64,000 nucleotides of DNA. Source: Rhyacophila brunnea. Lineage: Eukaryota > Arthropoda > Insecta > Trichoptera > Rhyacophilidae. A program made the translations under genes and the position numbers. The notes beneath the pieces were generated by a model. That model worked only from the letters and a program-made list of their open reading frames with translations, had not been told where the DNA came from and searched no databases. Position 1 is the stretch's first letter, and each line of letters opens with the position of its first letter. The stretch covers positions 806,001 through 870,000 of the forward strand of contig JAGYXB010000160.1 of the NCBI GenBank assembly GCA_022495005.1, given 5' to 3'. Shown piece after piece: positions 22,990 through 34,980 of this stretch.

Positions 22990-23186
22990 TTTGGGCACAC
23001 ATCGCCAAACTATTTCTCTACTGTGCCTAGCCTATTGCGCGACGGTAAGGGGAACTACGGCTCAGTTTAAAGCGCAAGGATTCACATATTCTATTTACGC
23101 CGTGAGTGGTGCAATACGAATCAAGTATTACAACGAACTCACGTAGGTTGGGGAAATAAAAATAGGAATGGTTAATGCTTCCATTT
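22990..23186 (+). repeat. Repeat O, second copy
   Basis: This is the second copy of the unit at 22440-22682, in direct orientation. It ends with AAAAATAGGAATGGTTAATG. Confidence 0.6.
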
Positions 23187-24751
23187 CAAAATCTTAATGA
23201 CATCATATTATATTACAACTGGATATACACGGTTCTTACATTTCCACGACTCAGTTCATATGGGCCTATGGTACGATCGACAAAGAACCATCTTGGGATG
23301 GACATGTCTGTTCTAGTGCAAGTATTTCCTGGGACACTCTCACTATTGTTCATTGCGCCACGTTATTTTTTTGAAATGGATGTTTTGAGACGTGCGTGGT
23401 GGAAAAAAAGCATACGTAAAAAATGTGTCCTACTTTCTTCTTATTCTAGATATTAAATTTAATTCGATTGCGAACTTCGAAAAATGCAACGCGTTTCCTC
23501 ACGATAAAAATCCTAAAAACAAAACAAACCTCAAACCTACGCTAATATTTCTAATGAATTCGGCGAGCGAATGAGTTTGTTATCTGAAGGCCGGTAAAGT
23601 CTGCCCCCTGCCCTGTGCCCGCGAGATCGATTCACGAATCAGACATTATTTGACCCATTGACCCATTTGGGCACGTAACGCCTCCCAAAACACACTTCAA
23701 ATAAAAGCAGTTCATATAATGTTTCTTGTAATTTGATAGTGTAGGGTTATTGGCTGAATAAATTATATTTTTGTCAAGATTTGCACGGAAACCACAGTGG
23801 CGTGGAAACTATTCCTGAAATATACTTTGAGAATTTGCGGAGATGACATACGCGCGGCACGATTCTGGCCACAACCAACGGTGGTAATCATACACTGCAG
23901 ACTAGAGGTGAGTTGGAAATACTGTCACCAGTTTGTGTACTCAAGTCTCGGATGAAACTACCCATACTCAGTACGTGTGGCCCATTAAACTTGTTCGAAC
24001 GCATGCGATGATATCATCGCGAGTCGCTCGCTAATTGGTAGACTTTCAATACTATCGACATTAAATGCGCGCGAACGAGATAGCACTTGAATACAAGTAT
24101 ATTTTAATTTATTAGTCTATGCACTCGAATGAATGTATGAACAATAGGTCATAAATTTTGTGTAGCAGCATATTCTCCCGGGAATGTGGTGAAGTGACGG
24201 CACAGGCTTGTTATGACCGCTCAAAATATGTTTAAAAAAAACATTGTATATTCATTTTATGTTAACAAGAATGTTATAACCTAACATAAAAACAACTAAT
24301 AAATTTTAAATGTGTTTAAAATTTTATAATAAATGGGACATTTAGAAAAGCCGAGCTCAGTGTATTTTTAGCGATTCTATTGAAGCCAATTTTTCAAATA
24401 CTTGTAAGTATTTTGGAACAAGTTTTGATACTAGGTATTTTTTTTATACTGGTAGTAAGTACACTTAGTCTTCAAAATCGACCGGTTTTCCCACCTCTAC
24501 TGCAGACTGCATATCTAAATTTCCAACAGTATGTATGAGACGGCTGCGTAGCGTGCGTCGACCCGAAGTTGCGGAGTTCACATTGCCTATGACCTTACTA
24601 CTCCTTGTCGCTTTCCCGATTGACCCGCACACCACCCCGCTTACATTCCCTATACCCAGACAGTCATATCAGTTAATTTACGTTCACTCAATTTAACCGG
24701 CTACCTCCACGTCTTTTGCGCTAATAATATTGTATATATTTTAATAAACCA
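23187..24751. other. Non-coding, nothing recognised
   Basis: There are two short open frames (23175-23456 and 23392-23574) without domain signal. The region 24530-24720 is less AT-rich but shows neither splice sites in frame nor a recognisable peptide. Confidence 0.4.
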
Positions 24752-24860
24752 TTTCTTTTATTCAACGAATAATTCATAAGATTTGAGAATGTAACATTAA
24801 ATATATTGAACATACATAACTTGAAAACACCTCAGATATACCCACTAGAAAATATTACAT
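24752..24860 (+). repeat. S2 SINE fragment
   Basis: It begins TTTATTCAACGAATAATTCA and continues with the TTTGAGAATGTAACATT and GAACATACATAACTTGAAAA words shared with 7888-8101 and 49229-49440. Confidence 0.65.
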
Positions 24861-24966
24861 TTGAAAAAAATACGATGCTTAGTTATTCTCGAAAAAGTTG
24901 AAGAAAGCATTCTTCTTTAGTGATGGAGCCTGAATGTATGAAAAGTAAACTGATAAAATAATCCCA

Positions 24967-25236
24967 GTGGGTCTATTCTACACACAAGGCGGATATCGAC
25001 GGCTAAAGTGATACATATTATCACTTTATCATATTTATTTATTTGGGGCGGTTAATTGTTACAATAAGTAAACCGTCTAAGCTGTCTATCTCGCTCTAAA
25101 AGTTAACACAGCCAAGAGAGGAGCTGTTAAAATATAGCACTTTTTGACAATTTATACGGTTAACTTATTGTAACAATTAACCGCCCGAATAACAAATAAA
25201 CTACCGTTAATAGCCGCTTTGTGTATAGAATAGCTT
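24967..25236. mobile_element. Family E MITE, complete copy
   Basis: The left end is GTGGGTCTATTCTACACACA and the right end reads CGCTTTGTGTATAGAATAGC. Internally it has paired TTAATTGTTACAATAAGT words and the AGAGAGGAGCTGTTAAAATA core in inverted orientation relative to the other copies. Confidence 0.75.
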
Positions 25237-25734
25237 CGCTGGTATTTTAATTTTCATACAAACACTGAAGTGTCTAAAAGGCATTTCATTGTTTGTTACA
25301 TAGAAAAATGGCATTTACTTAAATATTATGACAAACTGAAACTCGCTTTAACGCTATCGCGCGCCACTGAAATGAATTGAAGTCAAGTTTTTGTGAGAAA
25401 TATAATGTTTCGATGTGAAACCATAATAAAGAAGGTTCTTAGAGGTTTTCTATGTGATAATTATTAGTTTACGGTGGAAATAAAAATATAGAACAGCACG
25501 TAATCGAGATGCGAAGAATATTCTTAATTATATTGTACACTATAAAATTGTTTATTTCGTATAGTCGATATATATTTAGTATTTTATCAGGCGGTGTAAT
25601 ATTATATTATGATTATTGGTGCAATCACTATGTTAGAATTAGGTAATACCCGGTCACTCCTGAGTTATACATCATCGACCATCGTAATATAGTATGTAAA
25701 GTAAATTGGCATGCTTGATTTTAAGTAGAACGCG

Positions 25735-25925
25735 TGGGCCTCCACATGGAGGTTGTATTGATAGAATTTTTACGAGTAATAAATGTTGGCTAACCCATTC
25801 GGTCCTTACACCGGATCAAATACAAATTGGAAAAAATAACATACGCTTTGTTGAACAGCTATGGGTTCGAACCGGCGACCCATGGCTTCGTATCTATACA
25901 AAGATGGACGCATTTGGGCAGCGTC
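25735..25925 (-). repeat. Degenerate S1 SINE
   Basis: The minus strand reads a T-arm-like GCCGGTTCGAACCCATAGC followed by text parallel to the S1 tail (ACCGAATGGGTTAGCCAAC, then CTCGTAAAAATTCTATC). It is clearly more diverged than the other S1 copies. 25237-25734 shows nothing else. Confidence 0.45.
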
Positions 25926-26004
25926 GGTGTAAACTGTAAAGTGTATTTTTGCAATACATTATTTTTCAACTTAATACCACGTATACACGCAATAACAACT
26001 ACTT

Positions 26005-26228
26005 TAGGCTTATACTTCAGCTGGGGCACGGTCTAAAACGATCGTGACTACGCGACGCGAAGATTGTACAAACGACGCTTGCAGAACAAAACATAATTTG
26101 TCATAAAAATTCAACATGCGTCCATTTAATGTTTATTATTCTATTAGTAACAATAATAATATATTCAATGACATGTTTTCTTTTGCAAGTAAATGGGTAA
26201 CGTTTTTTAGTCATCTTTACACGATTTA
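26005..26228 (-). repeat. Dispersed repeat L, inverted copy
   Basis: This is the reverse complement of 18640-18890. Confidence 0.6.
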
Positions 26229-26414
26229 AGAATTAATACCCCCGTCGCCATCACGAAACAATTTGACGTGTTCACAGCTCGACTTTCGCTCTCCGATTGC
26301 CAGCGAGTCCAAAATTTCGTCGCACCTATGGTTGAAAATTATTTTTGCCGTTTCACTGAAGTATGCTCTTAATAAAGGATTATCAAAACAAATGTTGTAA
26401 CATTTTGCTGTCAT
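26226..26414 (-). other. 62-codon open frame, unrecognised
   Basis: The frame starts MTAKCYNICFDNPLLRAYFS and ends GERKSSCEHVKLFRDGDGG. Its codon use looks more protein-like than neighbouring frames, but it abuts repeat L and matches no family I know. It may be a remnant of that repeat's coding region or a lone exon. Confidence 0.2.
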
Positions 26415-27287
26415 TCACATTGGGCACTGGCGTGGAGTGGGCAAGCTTAATAAGTGTATTAGCTTGTTTGCAAATAAGTTATTAGTAGTGATAAGATAAA
26501 TTGATTAACAGCATATCGTACATTTTTTCGTACTGGAAATATTAAATTTAACCTTTTTGCTGTCCGCAAAATGAGACAAGTTGTTTTTTCTTGAAATGTT
26601 GCACCTTTATGACTCTCATATTCTTAATGAAAATTCACCCTGAATCTTCGATTTGCCGGCCTGTGGTAAGTGCTGGTCTTCGGCAGTAAGCAACTATATT
26701 TAATATATATAAATACATAAATCAATAACGTATAGGTAATTTTCAATAAATTCATTTAAAATAATTATTTCTGGACTTTTGCCCCCCCCCCCCCCCTCGA
26801 ATCCTGCCGCACATTACGATGGTAGACATTTAATTACGTCAAAATTACGGCAGGAAGTGGCAGTCTGTGTGTACATTTCAGTACCTAACGATTTGGATAT
26901 GTGGTGATTTATAAAGGGGACGTGGAGGTATCGCGCGCCCATGAAACATATTCACAATGTCGAAAAATTCAATATCAAAATTCATTTTTAATGTCTACCT
27001 TCTTCACTCGGAATTCATATTTATACCTATGTTATTAAATGTAAAAATGTACTTAAATATAATATGCATGACGTGTATTATGATCGTGTAAGTGACATTC
27101 GGGAAATGGGCGCACAGTTAGCATTGCCGGTGGAAAATCAGAGAATTCGGATGAAAGTGGAAAAAATAGTTTCAGCATACATTTAATAAAAGTGGATCGA
27201 ACTATACCTATACCTATCGTGGGCTGTTGCCAAAAGTTGGCAAGTCGATAATTTAGGTATTTAACAATTTAGAGTAACACACCCACG
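26415..27287. other. Non-coding; C-run at about 26782-26797
   Basis: There is no gene. The only landmark is a homopolymer of about 16 C within an otherwise AT-rich spacer. Confidence 0.5.
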
Positions 27288-27485
27288 ATGGCCGCGTGGC
27301 TTAAGCGTCGGCCTATGACGTCGCGGGTTCCAGGTTCGAATCATGGGTCTGGCAAGTACACATATTGTTTTTCAAGTAAGGACCTAATAGGTTGAGCAAG
27401 TGGCTGACATCCATTTCTCGTAAAAATAACCTTCACTCTGTGGAGGCCCATATGATCTTATTAGGATCGGACATGGTTGAATAAT
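27288..27485 (+). mobile_element. tRNA-derived SINE (S1), best-preserved copy
   Basis: It begins CACCCACGATGGCCGCGTGG, giving an A-box of the TGGCCGCGTGG-TTAAGCG type, followed by the B-box GGTTCGAATC at about 27333. The tRNA-unrelated body includes GAGCAAGTGGCTGACATCCA and ends GGATCGGACATGGTTG. The tRNA part resembles a minus-CCA tRNA without a complete acceptor stem, as expected for a SINE. Confidence 0.8.
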
Positions 27486-27771
27486 GAATATAATACAAGA
27501 TAAATATGTATGCTAGAAAAAAAAATCAAAGCCATCCGATATATACCGAGAACATGCACGTAAAGCAAAAAAAAAAAATTACCATTATGCCTGATTTTAG
27601 AGGGTATATATCAAACTTCTAATTGCAAATACTACATAACATGATATCGACATTTTTGGCAGTAACTCCACGATATAATAATATTCCACAAGCCCGGTCA
27701 GTTACCGATGGAAAAGATTACCTATAGTCTCATAAATTTGGCAGTAAACAAACAAATTCTAATAAACTATT

Positions 27772-28095
27772 TATTTTATTATTCAACAAACAATTCAAAG
27801 ATTTTAGAATGTAACATTCTTTGTTGACTATTAGTTAATAATGTAATTATTGATAAACACTTTGATTTATACAAAGCCGACTGCCAAAATTAACGCAATT
27901 GTTTCAAAGAAATTTTAAAACTACTGATTAATTTCGTCGTAATTAGAAAGTTAGTAGAGTTCATTGGATCGAATCCAATAAACGCGGGTTCGAGTCCCGT
28001 AGGGCGTCTTATTTTTTGTAGTGATAATATAATATTAAATTTCTTTGAGGTGTTTTCACAATTATGTATGTTAAACAGATTCTTGTGAAATATCT
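27772..28095 (+). mobile_element. S2-type tRNA-like SINE
   Basis: It starts with a variant of the S2 head (TTATTCAACAAACAATTCAA, TTAGAATGTAACATTC). At 27958-28010 it contains a T-arm-like ACGCGGGTTCGAGTCCCGT, then ends with CACAATTATGTATGTT and TTCTTGTGAAATA. No 5' acceptor strand complements the 3' GGGCGTC, so it is not a functional tRNA. Confidence 0.5.
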
Positions 28096-28488
28096 TAAAC
28101 AAAATGCAATATTTTGCTAATTTAAGAAAACTTCGTGCAAAAAAAGTAAACAGAGGCCGAATAGTGATGATTGATATTATTCCATATAATAAAAGAAAAT
28201 TTTATCATTTTTTTTATTTGTTTTTTTTTATCCTGCTAAAATGCATTTTTTATAGAAAAGTGGCGGAAGTCACAGGTCATTTGGCAATTAGAAAAGGGGG
28301 TCATGACACAAAAAGGGCTGAGAGCATGTGCCATACTATAAATAGGTACAATACTATTTCGATTCCGAGAATTGAAGGATGTATGAAATATATTCTGTGT
28401 ACTACTATTACTATTATACTATTTTTTACAATTTTATATTCAGCATTTATTTACGATATTGCAATACTGAATAATATTAATACCACCT
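28096..28488. other. Non-coding spacer
   Basis: A 128-codon AT-rich open frame (28104-28490) is mostly Phe, Ile and Tyr repeats from poly-T and poly-A tracts. I do not consider it a gene. Confidence 0.5.
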
Positions 28489-29003
28489 AGAGTTGGGTAT
28501 TTCCCGAGAAAATCTTAATCTCGAGATTCGGGAAATTTACAAAAAAACCTGTAAAAATCCTAAAATCAGTGTAAAAACAGACAAATTCCAAAAAAATATG
28601 ACTTTTTTTATGTATGTAAGAACACAAACAAAATAGAAGTAGGAAAACAAAAGTAATTCAAAACATTACTTATTAAAATAGAATTTCAAAAAACACAGAC
28701 TGTCAATCGCGTACGTTTTTGATACACATAATTCTCTGATGTTGCAAAAATTACGCTCATTTTGAGTCGACGTTGGTTTAATTGTGTTCAATGCCCCGAC
28801 CCGACCCCCGATCTTTGAACGTTTTGTGTTTCCTGTTCACTTTTTTCGTATAGAAAATCGTTTTTTCACTTAATATTTGATAATAAAGAAATCCTGAATC
28901 TCGAGAAAAGATTCTCGAGATCCGGAATTTCCCGAAATGTTAAAAATTTCAATTCTCGAGATTCGGGATGGAAAATCTCGAAAATTCCCGAAACCCAACT
29001 TCT
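28489..29003. mobile_element. Family J inverted-repeat element, second copy
   Basis: The ends are AGAGTTGGGTATTTCCCGAG and the complement of AGAAGTTGGGTTTCGGGAAT. The interior is parallel to 6833-7350 including CAAAATAGAAGTAGGAAAAC. The two copies are in the same orientation. Confidence 0.75.
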
Positions 29004-29051
29004 ACTACCACCGCTCCGCGAAATGAAGCAATTTAAAAATTACTAACTTTA

Positions 29052-29600
29052 CTGTACTTTAAAGATGCTGGTTGGTGGATTACGGATCTAAGGGGCGGGG
29101 GCGTTAACAGGATGCCAGGCACTGATACTTAAGTTGAGAGAGCGTGCGCTGGAGCCGGTTCGGTGTTCACGCACTGATACACGGACGGTTCGGAGTGTCA
29201 TTCTCACGGTTTCACTTTTGATTTTGGGATGAATCTTGATGATAAGGATGGATGAAAGACGTGACTTTCGCTCAAACCGTATCAGATTTAGCACAACGAA
29301 CATATATGTTTTGTCTGAGTCACTCTATGGTTAACGACGGCTTAGCTGTCACAAGCCTACACGCGCCCATTGTCTTGACGAAACTTCTTGTAACATCGAA
29401 AGGGTACTCGATTGATGAATTACCCTATACGCACAGCAATCTATGAGCAATTCACAAGTGCCAGTTAACGACGGCTTCGCTTTAATAAGCTTATCACGGT
29501 CGACTCACGAACCGTAACTGCTGACTTTCTGGTCTTGTGACAATAATTGGGGATTTGATGTTGGTGGGAAGGAAGGATGAATGCGACCATGATTGGCCCA
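29052..29600 (+). repeat. Dispersed repeat K, first copy
   Basis: It matches 60140-60625 in the same orientation. Shared words include GGTGGATTACGGA, GCTCAAACCGTATCAGATTT and AACGACGGCTTAGCT (variant). It is comparatively GC-rich, has no recognised protein, and its ends were not resolved. Confidence 0.65.
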
Positions 29601-30737
29601 ACTAATAATATGCATACGATGAATTATTGTGGATAGTGTTTTGATAGTAAAAAATCGGCGTATGTACTTATGTACGCGGGTTAGAAGTTACTTCTTTGGC
29701 GTAACAAAACAAAAACAAAACTTGTGATAAACTATATTCTTTGACTAGCTCTTAATTATCTTGTTAAATTACACACTCAAGAAAAAGGACCGCTTGTTGG
29801 AACGCCGTTGGTTTATTTCTATACAATTTAACTTATATTACTAAATTATATAATGGTTTCTCGTTGTTTTTATTTTTAAAGTACCAACTGTCACTCTGAC
29901 GTTTAATCGTTTGTTTACGTAAGGAATTTCAAATGGCAACGACAATAATAAATTCGCTGCCTAGGCAACGGAACAATTCTAAACTATAATATTATACTGT
30001 ATAATCGTCACGATTGCAGTATCATACTGTGGCGTAAAGGTAGTGCGTTAGTCTGATAACCGAACAATCGGTGGATCGAATTCAATCGAGTGCGTTTCTT
30101 TTCGTGTGAAAAAATAAATTATGTGATACATGTCACACGCCAAAAATACACTCTGATCTGATTTCCCAAACGCGCCAAAAGAAGTATAACTTCAAAAAAG
30201 ACTTCAACTGACTTATATGTGCCTACTTAAATCATGTTAACATTATCCGTTGTGCATATTATAAATAAATGATAATATGTAGATACCAAGAATAGGTATA
30301 CCAGCCATGTACATATTGTGAATGCGATATGAGCGTTTGAATGGCTTTCATAACGCAAATGAAAGCATTTTATCGATTTTTCGCAAGTACCTACGTGGGC
30401 CAACATAGTTGCCCAGTTAGTTATGTTTGTTTTTCATTTATCGGTAATACGTATTTGATTTCTATTGCTTTGAATGAAAATTCCATACGTGGAAAAATCA
30501 GAGAAATTAACCTTTTGTGTTACCCACCTAACTGGAATTTTTTTATTTATTTCGGGCATACTAATAATTATTATACGTAATTACTTATGTAAAAAAAATC
30601 ATGCGAAATAAAACTATCGGTATACTGGTTTTTCAGTTACTTTTAATGGGTGAATTTTGATCACCGCCTACCATTTTTTTGTTGTTGTTTATATAATTAC
30701 CTAATACTATCGACTGAGAGTATTTGATATTCTTCTT
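29601..30737. other. Non-coding; decayed tRNA-like patch at 30028-30100
   Basis: At 30028 the text GTGGCGTAAAGGTAGTGCG resembles a D-arm. It is followed by TCTGATAACCGAAC (an anticodon-arm-like stretch) and GGTGGATCGAATTCAATCG. The stems do not close, so it is a tRNA-derived relic at most. The remaining sequence shows nothing. Confidence 0.35.
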
Positions 30738-31076
30738 CCTATTGTGCCATCCCCTGGCGGAGGTCAGCCACCATCAAGGCGATCTTATCTTTGTCGTCTG
30801 CTACCCGAAACAGTTCAGTGGAGCTGCACTCGTACCAATCACGAAATGCGGCGCCGTTCTTTGCTACGCTTACCATTGATCTTTCCTTGAATGACAAGTT
30901 GGGGAATGCTGTATTTTTGTCCTCTCACAATGTGGCCGAGGTACTGTAGTTTCCTGATTTTGATACTACGTAGTACCTACGGTCCTTCCCCATTCGATTG
31001 AGAACTTCAACATTTGTCACCCGGTCAGTCCAAGGAATTTTGAGGATGCGTGATTTGAGGATTTGATACTGAATTT
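30738..31076 (-). pseudogene. Non-LTR retrotransposon fragment (post-RT region)
   Basis: The minus strand, read across frameshifts, contains ILKIPWTDRVTNVEVLNRMG, then KIRKLQYLGHIVRGQKYSIP, then a W-L-x-x-x-x-C/S-S-x-E-L-F stretch. The order R-x-L-x-x-x-W-T-D-R-V-T-N followed by L-x-Y-L-G-H is the usual post-reverse-transcriptase sequence of insect non-LTR elements. Frameshifts make it a pseudogene. Confidence 0.8.
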
Positions 31077-31106
31077 AAAAAAAAATACGATCACATTAGT
31101 AGATAT

Positions 31107-31690
31107 CGGTGACGAAGGGAGGAGGTAGGCTCTAGATCAGACATAATTAGAGAATACTAAGCTTTGACAGTCAAAGTACGTATTTGTTTTCATTGCACTA
31201 AGTCTACAATGTGGAGATAGTGTTTGTTAATTTTTAAAATTCAATTAAACCCTGACTAATCCAAGCCATATTAGATAATAGTCTAAAAATATTCATTTAT
31301 TTATAAAATATCTAAAATTATGTCATTAAACTATACTTACATAGTTTTAGATATTTTATGGAGAGAAGAATATTTTTTATCGATTATGGTTTGGTTTAAG
31401 CAGGGCTTAATTAATTAAAAAAAAACTAACTGACACCATCTGTAATAGGTATGTATTCTTAATTCAACGAAAACAATTAAAGTATGACTGAAAAAGTGTG
31501 TATTATTTTTGTCGGATCGCCAACAGTACCTACACTTTAAACTATTGTGGTTTGGTTAGACAGGGTTTAATCGAATTTTAAAAACTAACCTGAACCATCT
31601 GCAAATTGTATTCTCAGTTCAATGAAAACAAATAAGTATGATTGAAAGAGTTTGCACTTTTTAAACACTTTTTTAAAACCGTTTATAACT
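31107..31690 (+). mobile_element. Family B hAT MITE, right-truncated copy
   Basis: The left end GACGAAGGGAGGAGGTAGGC is a variant of the family terminal repeat. The interior parallels 36850-37398 (GTACGTATTTGTTTTCATTG, TTAAAATTCAATTAAACCCT, AGCAGGGCTTAAT). The right terminal repeat is missing, and a family C element begins soon after. Confidence 0.7.
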
Positions 31691-31727
31691 ACACTTCAAT
31701 GAACATAAAAAATGGCAGCCATTACGC

Positions 31728-32127
31728 GTATCCGGAAATTTGTACGTAAAGAGTTCACCGCGGACACTTATTTGTGCGCCATAGTACGTGAAACATGAGT
31801 TCGTGTAACATTTAATCATATGAGGAGTTCTTCGTTGAACATTTCACCGTTGAGTATATTTGTACGTATGCTACAAAATGTGGCGAATTTTATGAGATGA
31901 CTTTACTAGGTTAGGTTAGGTTAGGTTAGGGGTAATCTAATTGGAACAGTACTATTTGCAAACTATCGCCGCATTTTGTAAGATACGTACCTACAAATGT
32001 ATTACACGGTGAAATTTTCAAAGAAGAACTCGTCATTATTTAATAAAATGTTATACGAACTCATGTTTCACGTATTGCGGCGCACGAATAAGTATCCCAC
32101 GATGAACTGCATACGTACAACTTACAT
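31728..32127 (+). mobile_element. Family C inverted-repeat element with internal (TTAGG)n
   Basis: It has long imperfect terminal inverted repeats of about 150 bp (left: TTGTACGT, CACTTATTTGTGCGCC, GTGAAACATGAGTTCGT; right: their complements). Between them lies an internal GGTTAGGTTAGGTTAGG array at about 31911-31931. A second copy in opposite orientation lies at 41706-42105. There is no coding capacity. TTAGG is the ancestral insect telomere repeat, but this array sits inside a transposable element rather than at a chromosome end. Confidence 0.8.
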
Positions 32128-32404
32128 CTCAAGATCAGAAAGGTAACTGACGGATGTTAATATTTGTGGAGTTTACCAATATAATCATGTTTTTTTTTGC
32201 ATTTGCTAAATAATTGTATAAATCAATAACATTTTATAATAGAAATAACTTACCTATAAGGCTCCTTCTATTTATAGTCCAAATTCTTTGATCCTAACGG
32301 ATATATTTTTCTATTGGTTAAACAGTCAGTTTTAAAATGCAATTTATTAAACATCGCATAAATTGAAATCACGTCCGAACGCTTTTGAGATTTCAAATTT
32401 CAAT

Positions 32405-32515
32405 TTTCTTTTTTTTTACATATAGGTAGTGAACATTACAAATTATTAATTTAAGACGTTCACAACATGATATTTAGAAGAAAAGAAATATTAATAAAAC
32501 AGTATTATTAAAAAA
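32405..32515 (-). mobile_element. LINE 3' tail, minus orientation
   Basis: It begins with a T-run and contains TAATTTAAGACGTTCACAAC, the reverse complement of the 3' end at 19960-20085. It marks a heavily 5'-truncated LINE insertion. Confidence 0.6.
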
Positions 32516-32577
32516 ATAGATGTGCATTCATTAAACAGCAGAAGAGTGCAAGTAAATATAAAACAAAAAAAAACAAA

Positions 32578-32670
32578 AAATTATTAAGGAAACAAACAAT
32601 TATTACATATTGATTACAAAAATTTGAAATATGATAATGAAAAGTTATTGCAACCAGCAAAAGTTAAAAT
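32578..32670 (+). repeat. Short dispersed repeat
   Basis: AAGGAAACAAACAA, TTGATTACAAAAATTT and TGAAAAGTTATTGCAACCAG recur at 40396-40472. A 65-codon frame begins inside it (32624-32821), but the second copy does not preserve it. A short GGTTAGGTTAGGTTAG array follows at 32860-32876. Confidence 0.55.
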
Positions 32671-33000
32671 AATAGCAATAAATAGCAAATATAAATTAGA
32701 TACAAGGATAGTACACCGAATGAGCTTAGCAGACCCTATTTTAAGAATTTATAAAACAATGCCCACCTTTACTCATCCTCACGCAGATGGAATATGTCAA
32801 TGTCCGTGGCGATTTCTTTAAACATGCTTATTGCCCTCCCAATTGACATCACTAATGGCAGGTTAGGTTAGGTTAGCTCTCGATTCCTAAGATAATTATC
32901 AGACGCACACAAGCCAATACCACCGAGAATGGCAGAGTTTCCATTTACGTCGCAAAAAATATGTAGTTAAAAATAAAGATCCCTTCTAAACTTAATGCTA

Positions 33001-33445
33001 TGTAATGCTGGATGAAGATGCTCCGAATTCTATGGACGGCCAAACGTACGAACGTCTCGATCATGAAGGAACTACACAGCCTGGATAGTCTCTCGACTTT
33101 ATGCGTAAGGCAGCTATTCGGAGTTATTAGCAATTATATTACCAGAAATGAAAATACAAATAATATTAAATTCTACAGGTTTAAACATGTAGAATCTAAT
33201 ATTATTTATATTTTCATTTATTGTAAAATGGAATTCTACCAAGTAAATGCTAACTCAATTTAAATCATATTACCGGTGGCAATGCCGACAATTTGAAGAA
33301 AGTAGAGTAACGGAAAGGACGAGGAAGGGTCCTGACTCGCTGGAGTATCCAGGTGAAGAATTCTACTGGCTCTCTACCAATATCTCATAGAGTGCAGAAA
33401 AAATCGATTGACGTAGGATTGTCAGGACTGCCCTCGGTAATATAA
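33001..33445 (+). pseudogene. Non-LTR retrotransposon fragment split by a hairpin
   Basis: The plus strand reads MKMLRILWTAKRTNVSIMKE and continues STLCVRQLFGVIS. After a hairpin insertion it resumes with FEESRVTERTRKGPDSLEYP and then WLSTNIS-like text. The first part has the L-R-I-x-W-T motif of the post-reverse-transcriptase region. It is degenerate and in more than one frame. Confidence 0.65.
33146..33219. mobile_element. 74-bp hairpin inserted in the retrotransposon fragment
   Basis: The arms of about 32 bp, starting AAATGAAAATACAAATAATA, pair with two mismatches around a loop containing GTTTAAAC. It interrupts coding-like retrotransposon sequence, as the palindrome at 9155-9311 does. 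Confidence 0.7.
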
Positions 33446-33549
33446 TAACATAATGGGGATGACTATATTTAAATCTTTCTTTCCCAAATCCACACTATAC
33501 ATCATCATCATCATCAATAAACTACAGCAGACGTTTTGTTTATTTACAG

Positions 33550-33625
33550 AAAATCAGAACTGAGGACGAGTCGACCGAGCTCACCAATCAATTTTCAAGC
33601 ATACCTCGACATCAAAATCTAACAG
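33550..33625 (+). CDS. C2HC zinc-finger protein, internal exon 1 (partial gene)
   Basis: This 76-nt exon lies between an acceptor ending TTTACAG and the donor GTAATA. In phase 0 it reads KIRTEDESTELTNQFSSIPR followed by HQNLT, and it ends one base into a codon. That base joins the next exon at 36432 to make Val, so the phases agree exactly. The other two frames contain stops. The peptide is polar and has no domain by itself. I infer that it belongs to the zinc-finger gene because of the phase match and strand; upstream exons and the start codon were not located. Confidence 0.55.
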
Positions 33626-34980
33626 GTAATATTTGTATACTTATTAAACACTACACCAGGCCATAAGAAACAGTAGCGAAAAAATTAAGTACAGAAACAC
33701 ACAGGTATGAGAAAATCATAAAGAGAATGCTGTGACTATAGAATCTATAGACTATATATCTATTATATTTTATATAATTATAGTATATAGATCATTAGTG
33801 TTTCTAAAAAAGAATGTCCAAAATTAAGACTGAGAGCTTTTTTAAGCTCTTAGTTCTAAAATTTTGAACGGTGAATTATTGATGAACGGAATAATATTGT
33901 AAAATAGAAAACTATCCGACTGATTTAAAACTCCTTGTGCAGCTGAGCCAATGTACAAGTTGCACTAAGATAACTGCTACGCCATTGATACTACGATACT
34001 TTATCACTTTTTTTTTTTAAAGATCTTTTTTAAATACACGATGGTCAGATGGACTTGAGAAACACTTCTCTTCCAACTGATATAAATGGGGACACTCACT
34101 GCCGATGTGATCCAATTCAAACACTCTAAAAACTTTGCGATAGCATTAATCATTAATCAAACTGGACTAGTCTACGGTTTGAATTTGTTTTTCCGCCATT
34201 TTCGATGTGGAATTATTTGCTTTTTAAGTTTCGATGGCGATTAGTTAGCGCCCAATCAGTATTGAGGTCGATTTTTGCATTTGACGGTCAAGGTGCGACC
34301 CTAAATCGACGTGACTCTGCCATTTTTAGTCTGGCGCACGAATTAAACCGAAAAATTGTATCTGGCTTGACGAAAGGCTTCGCGAAAAGTAAGCCAGGGA
34401 CTTGTATTCATAATAATATACTATACCTATTGCCCACTGCAGTACAAAACGCGGCAAAGTTGTGTTTATCTTTGAAATTTGTTAGTGGCAGCCATTAAAA
34501 AGAAATTATTATGAAAACCAAGGTTTAATTTCATTTATTATTTGAGCCTTAGTGTGTGTGGGTTTTGACTTTGACTAAGCTTTCGTCTTTATAGTGCATG
34601 CATAATTTTTTTCGGAGAATTAATTGTGCTTCTAAACTACATATTATTATTATTTTTAACCTCGCGCTATTTGGTAAATATTACTGGTTTAAAATGAAAA
34701 ATGAATTTTGCTCGTGTTTTATTTTACTTTTCATATAGGTAAATACCTACATACACAATATTTATGAATAGAGTATTTTTTTAATTCACAATACAAAACT
34801 TGAAAACACAGCCACGCCAAGGGTGATTTGAATTCAAATTTGTCCCCCCCTAAATATAAAAATATTTTATATTGGCAACTCAAAAGAAATTAAAAAATAT
34901 ATACATAATTCTATCCTTTCTTACTCAGTTGTATAGTATAATGAGAAATTTCAGAATGTCTATATATTATAATATGGTTA

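Noticed and set aside
27958..28012. tRNA gene on the plus strand
   Set aside because: The T-arm is good but no 5' acceptor strand complements the 3' end; treated as SINE-derived.
28104..28490. 128-codon plus-strand frame
   Set aside because: Mostly Phe, Ile and Tyr from homopolymer runs, running into a family J end; no protein signal.
31911..31931. Telomere or subtelomere
   Set aside because: Only three to four TTAGG units, located inside a bounded repeated element with host-type sequence on both sides.
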